A DNA stretch of 64,000 nucleotides from Anthoceros angustus (taxonomy: Eukaryota > Streptophyta > Anthocerotopsida > Anthocerotales > Anthocerotaceae). A program made the position numbers and the translations under genes. Shown in pieces: positions 59,201 to 64,000 of the stretch. The stretch covers positions 124,001 to 188,000 of the forward strand of contig VJWM01000068.1 of the NCBI GenBank assembly GCA_010909165.1. Reading direction: 5' to 3'. The stretch's first letter is position 1. The number at the start of each line of letters is the position of its first letter. The notes under the pieces were generated by a model that did no database searches, was not told the DNA's origin, and saw nothing but the letters and a program-made list of their open reading frames with translations.

Positions 59201-62200
59201 CAAAGGTGGTGAGTGTTTTACAAACACTGATGAATACGCGAAAGCTGCATACAAAATGGGAAAAGCAAATAAAGAAGATACAGTTGTGTTTAGACTAAAG
59301 GATGCAATTGAGGAATTTAAAAAGGTAAAATGTATAGTGTGGAGATATTTTTTATGGTAAGTATAGATTTTTTTCAGGCTAAATTTGGTGTGAAGACTTA
59401 CTACTCGCTCACATATTTCATGAAGGGTTAACTCATTTACTTATATTTACAATTTAGGTTGCACCGTTAATTGAAGAACTAGCAAATGAAGCTCTCAAAG
59501 AGAGACATTGGAAACGGATATTTGAAATAATTGGAAAAGCATACAATGCTGAATTAGTTTTTAGCATTAATGATTTGCTTGATATGAATGTTATGCCCTT
59601 TTTAGAAGAGGTATGACATCTATTTCTTGTTTCAGTACAGGATAGAATAGCAATATATTTTATATTTAAATTTTTGATAAAAAAGTACATGAAATAGATT
59701 AAACTTGTAAGTGCAACTGCAAGTAAAGAATACTCCTTTGAGAAAACACTGGACAAGATGGAGAAAGATTGGGAAGGTGTAGAGTTTACAGTAGTACCTT
59801 ACAAGGACTCTGGAACGTACATCATTGGAGGAGTCGACGATATCCAGACAATTTTGGATGATCAAATAGTTAAAATATCATCCATGTGTGCATCCCCTTA
59901 TATCAAGTTCTACGAATACCGAGCCACGACTTGGCGGAAGCTGGTTGTAAACTTGCAGGTATCTGACATTCAGTTGCTTCCCTTGCTTGCAGCAGAGTAC
60001 CAAGGCAAGTTTGTGCTCTAAGAATCTATTGGCCATGGCAACAGGAACTTGTAGATAATTGGGTGGAATGTCAAGCGACTTGGCAGTACTTGGGACCCAT
60101 TTTTGGCTCAAAGGATATCATGAGGCAAATGCCAGAAGAGGGAGAAAAGTTCCAGACAGTGGACCAAACCTGGAGGGATGTGATGAAGAAAACATTGGTC
60201 GCACCTAGTTGTCTCATCGCTGGAAAAGATCTTGAAAGGTTGGAAAAACTGAAAGAAGCTAACAGGTTGCTGGAGCTGGTGAACAAAGGTCTTGCACAGT
60301 ATCTTGAGGTGAGGACCTAGTCACTGTGGTATAAGATTGGAACTGAGTCCTTTCAATGGTGCTAAACTGTGTGCCTGTGGACAGATCAAGCGAATTGCTT
60401 TTCCCCGCTTCTTCTTCCTGTCCAATGATGAGATGCTGGAGATCCTTTCAGAGACAAAGGATCCGTTGCGTGTTCAGCCCCATCTGAAGAAATGTTTCGA
60501 AGGCATCAACACTCTCCAGTTTGAGCATAACCTGGACATCACTGCGATGATATCTCTTGAAGGAGAGGTTGTTCCCCTCGTGGATAAGTTCAATCCCAAA
60601 ACAGCAGCAGGAGCTGTGGAGAAGTGGCTACTACAGGCAATAACCTCATGATTCCTGCCATTTCAGCCTTTCAAATTCTTCACTCGAGAGTAAAATATTG
60701 GGTTTATGAAGAAATGCTTGTTGACGTTTGCTGATATCATTGTTGTGGAGTTCATTGTAGGCCAGGTTGAAGAAGGGATGGTCTCATCGGTGCAAGACCA
60801 GTGTGCAAGGGGGGTGGCTGCGTATGCGGAGACCGTTCGGGAGAAATGGGTTTTAGAGTGGCCAGGACAAGTGGTGCTGGTGGTTTGTGCTATCTACTGG
60901 ACAAAAGCAACCACGGAGGCCATTCTGGCAGGAGGCGACTCTGTACCACAGTCCGAGCAGTTCTGTACAGACCAGCTTGGGAGAATCGTGAATCTGGTGC
61001 GAGGAAACCTGACGAAACTGAATCGAGAAACTCTGAGTGCGTTGGTGGTGATGGATGTGCACGCTAGGGACACAGTTGCCATCCTGGCCAGGGAAGGAGT
61101 GAAGAAGGAGACTGATTTTCTATGGCAGAGTCAACTGAGGATGTACTGGGAGGAGAAAACCTGCATGGTGCGGATGATGAATGGAGGGATCGAGTACGGG
61201 TATGAATACCTGGGAAACTCTTCTCGGCTTGTGATCACTCCTTTGACGGATAGGTGCTACCGAACTTTGATGGGTGCAATCCACCTGAACCTTGGAGGAG
61301 CTCCTGAGGGTCCGGCAGGAACAGGAAAGACGGAGACAACCAAAGATCTTGCTAAAGTATGTCAGGTTTTCCTGTTTCTCATTCAGTCTGCACGGTTCTC
61401 CGAGGCTTGCCCGTGAAAGTAACAATGAGAGCACGGTTTGTCCTGGTCCTGGACATTCAGGCGCTTGCAAGGCAGTGTGTGGTGTTCAACTGCAGTGACA
61501 GTCTGGATTATCTTGCCATGGCAAAGTTCTTCAAGGGGCTTGCAGCTTCTGGTGCATGGGCTTGCTTTGACGAATTCAACCGAATCGATCTGGAGGTTCT
61601 GTCAGTGGTGGCTCAGCAGGTACTTCAATTCTGGCAGCTGCTGTAGCATGAGAAAAAAGTAGAAACTTGAGCTGCACTCTCATCTGTATTGCATGCATGT
61701 TCCCGTGCCTCCTGCTTCTCTAGGTGCTTGAGATTCAACTCGCTGTGCAAAACAAAGTGAAAACTTTCGTTTTTGAGGGCTCGGAGCTAACTCTGAAACC
61801 AACATGCAATGTCTTCATCACAATGAATCCAGGGTATGCTGGAAGGAGTGAGCTGCCTGACAACTTGAAAGCCCTCTTCCGCACTGTTGCTATGATGGTT
61901 CCCGACTATGCCATGATCAGTGAGATCATGCTCTACAGTGCTGGGTATCTTCAGGTATGCCAACTGACCTTTGAACTAGCCTTGCAGCAAGCACAGAATA
62001 TGACTGAACCCTTGTGACTGACATTCTCCAATGTAGGCGAGAGATAGTGCCAGAAAGATTGTTGCTACTTACAGGCTCTGCAGTGAGCAGCTATCAAGTC
62101 AGGAGCATTATGACTATGGTATGAGAGCCGTGATGGCTGTCCTTCGAGCTGCCTCCAATTTGAAGCAACGATACCCTGACGAGGATGAGTATGTCCTCAT

Positions 62201-64000
62201 GCTGCGATCCATCATCGACGTGAATCTCTGCAAATTTTTGTCACAAGACGTCCCCCTGTTCAACGGTATTGTCTCGGATCTATTCCCTGGAGTCATCCTT
62301 CCTGAGCCGGATTACACCCTCCTGGACAAAGGTCTGAGAGACAACTGCCAGAAGAGAAACTTGCAACCTACCAAGTACTTCATGACCAAATGCATTCAGC
62401 TGTATGAGATGATCATAGTGCGTCATGGGCTCATGCTCGTGGGTCTCCCATTCTCTGGGAAGACTTGCGCCATCAGAGTTCTACAAGGAGCCTTGACAGA
62501 CTTATCTGTGCTTGGCAATAACAACGAAAGACGAGTGCAGGTAAAATACGACCTCCAGTTCCTCGTACGGCTACTGTCTGAATATCCAGACGTCGGGTGG
62601 CGTGACAAATCTTTGATTGCAGGTTGCCACTGTCAATCCCAAGTCTGTGACTATGGGGCAACTGTACGGAGCAAATGATCCCATGACCATGGAATGGCTT
62701 GATGGAGTCCTTGCTATCCAGTTCCGGAATCTTGCAGCTGATCCTTCCAAAGACAGGAAGTGGCTTGTACTTGATGGCCCAGTTGATGCCATTTGGATTG
62801 AGAACATGAACACAGTGCTGGACGACAACAAGAAGCTGTGTCTGCCCAACAGTGAAATCATCCAGATGTCCCCTTCCATGAACATGATTTTCGAGGTGAG
62901 TAGCCAGGCAGCTTTGTTTGGGCTCTGGATCAATGTCATTGCAACAAATAGAGAGCCTAAAGTCGAAGTGTGCAGGTGGGAGATCTGGCAGTTGCATCTC
63001 CAGCCACAGTCAGTAGGTGCGGAATGGTGTATCTGGAGCCACATCAGCTGGGATGGCATCCACTAATGCTTTCCTGGATGGTCACCTTGCCCAAGGCTCT
63101 ACCTGACGCGAACAAGAAGCATCTGCAAGGTCTATTCGACTGGCTGGTGCCAGCGTGCCTGAAGTTCAAGAACAGGCAGATCAAGGACATTAATCCCAAC
63201 TCAGACACTCAGCTGGTGAACACGCTCATGCGCACCTTCTACAGCCTGATACAGGAGCTGAAGACAGAGGAAGGCGTGAAGGTGCTGGGGAAGGAGAAAC
63301 TGGCCACCTGGATCGATTCCATCTTTATCTTCTGCATGGTGTGGTCCATTGGGGCGACGGGAGAGAACGACGGCAGGGTCCTGTTCGACAAATTTCTGAG
63401 AGTCCTGGTGACTGGAACGGTTCCTCCAGGCTACGAGCTCTGGGTGCCGGAGAAGCACGAGACACTCCTCTGCCAGATGCCTTCGGACGAGAATGGGGCG
63501 ATTCTGCACGACTACATGTTTGACAAGAATGTGGGTAATTGGCGGTCATGGTCGGACACCATTGTACCGGTGGAAATCCCGGAGGAAGCCAACTTCAGCG
63601 AGATCATCATCCCCACCAAGGACCAGATGCGCTACACCTTCCTCCTGGACAAGGCCATCCAGTATGGGAGCCCGATGCTCATGGTGGGGTCCACAGGGAC
63701 GGGCAAGTCCATCTACGTTAACCGCCACCTGCTTCAAGGCCTGTCCCGGGAGAAATTCAGCAGTGTCTTGGTGTGCTTCTCGGCCAGGACATCGGCTAAC
63801 ATGACCCAGAACCAGATTGACATGTCCCTTAACAGACGCAAGCGGGGCTACTACGGTCCCCCAGTGGGCAAGAAGTGTGTGATATTCATTGATGATCTCA
63901 ACATGCCTCAGGTGACGTGCACTATCCGTGAGCTGCACACTCAAGCTGCTCCGAACTCTCCTTTGATGGATGTTGCTTGTGTTGTTTGCAGCCAGAGGTG
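53204..64000 (+). CDS. Axonemal inner-arm dynein heavy chain, 5' part (runs off the window)
   Basis: Clean exons: 53489-54542 (or 53204-53348 joined to 53484-54542 in frame), 54679-55109, 55204-55560, 55661-55873, 58013-58164, 58260-58464, 58585-58989, 59070-59324, 59458-59610, 59698-59958, 60045-60308, 60385-60636, 60766-61356, 61461-61619, 61724-61954, 62037-62540, 62623-62895, 62976-63911, 63992 on; all phases agree, about 2,235 residues from the ATG at 53489. The N-terminal tail carries [17 protein letters not shown], as in single-headed axonemal dyneins (DNAH3/6/7/12 group). The linker has LKERHWKRI and [10 protein letters not shown]. Walker A motifs: AAA1 [10 protein letters not shown] (near residue 1516), AAA2 GLPFSGKT (near 1800), AAA3 GSTGTGKS (near 2159); AAA1 Walker B is CFDEFNRID. 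It drives bending of sperm flagella. The intron after 60636 has a GC donor. The stretch 55.96-57.96 kb is a damaged duplicate to be skipped. Confidence 0.93.
54785..56855. repeat. 2.07-kb tandem duplicate inside the dynein gene, copy 1
   Basis: Direct repeat of 56856-58922 joined on caaagca. The left half (exons 2-4 of the gene) is intact. From about 56.0 kb, the versions of exons 5-7 have lost single bases (for example aagaaaacgtcag for aagaaaaacgtactg, acctctgatc for acctcctgatc). Confidence 0.9.
56856..58922. repeat. 2.07-kb tandem duplicate inside the dynein gene, copy 2
   Basis: Second copy. Its left half (second versions of exons 2-4, to about 57.9 kb) has frame-breaking losses (for example caactcgaatag for caactccgggaatag, ccattgattc for ccattggattc), and its right half carries the intact exons 5-7. 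A complete gene results only from the left half of copy 1 plus the right half of copy 2. Confidence 0.9.

Noticed and set aside
63201-63944. Minus-strand frames of 102 and 132 aa at the right end
   Set aside because: They lie antisense within a single long dynein exon (62976-63911) whose plus-strand frame is conserved throughout.

Overview
This is nuclear genomic DNA from a seed-free green plant. The genes are split into many short exons by GT-AG introns of mostly 75-140 bp. The gene set combines plant plastid and development genes (chlorophyll b reductase NOL, thermospermine synthase ACL5, CPSF30 with a YTH domain, nuclear poly(A)-binding protein PABN1, rhomboid RBL15) with an axonemal dynein heavy chain and a PLS-type PPR pseudogene. 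That mix points to a land plant with flagellate sperm. A Selaginella-like lycophyte or a bryophyte would fit, but the species cannot be fixed from this window.

Layout: 1-2.3 kb AT-rich DNA with minisatellites; 2.47-2.72 kb small, probably plastid-directed protein (+); 4.08-6.39 kb RBL15 (+); 6.93-9.26 kb NOL (+); 9.6-14.4 kb a 2.4-kb block present twice in tandem; 14.5-17.9 kb gene-poor; 17.9-28.4 kb a mosaic of partial copies of ACL5 and its upstream region (+); 28.4-33.4 kb AT-rich repeats; 33.4-35.3 kb PABN1 (-); 37.2 kb initiator tRNA-Met (-); 39.7-40.5 kb AGTRAP-like membrane protein (+); 40.75-41.76 kb CCDC174 (-); 43.17-51.6 kb CPSF30/YTH (-), interrupted by a 5.3-kb tandem duplication; 53.2-64 kb axonemal inner-arm dynein heavy chain (+), running off the right edge.

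The most striking structural signal is shared by four loci (9.6-14.4, 17.9-28.4, 44.8-55.5 and 54.8-58.9 kb). Three of them read A-B'-A'-B and the ACL5 locus is a more complex version of the same thing. The outer segments keep clean reading frames and splice sites. The inner segments are the same sequence with scattered one-base losses, mostly in homopolymers, and the joins fall on short microhomologies. Either these are recent microhomology-mediated duplications, or, more simply, unmerged low-accuracy contig ends or gap filling. Intact gene models for ACL5, CPSF30 and the dynein are obtained by taking the clean outer segments.

The genes do not form one pathway. CPSF30 and PABN1 both act in nuclear mRNA 3'-end formation, CCDC174 is a nuclear RNA-associated protein, NOL acts in chloroplast chlorophyll turnover, ACL5 in polyamine-controlled development, and the dynein in sperm motility.
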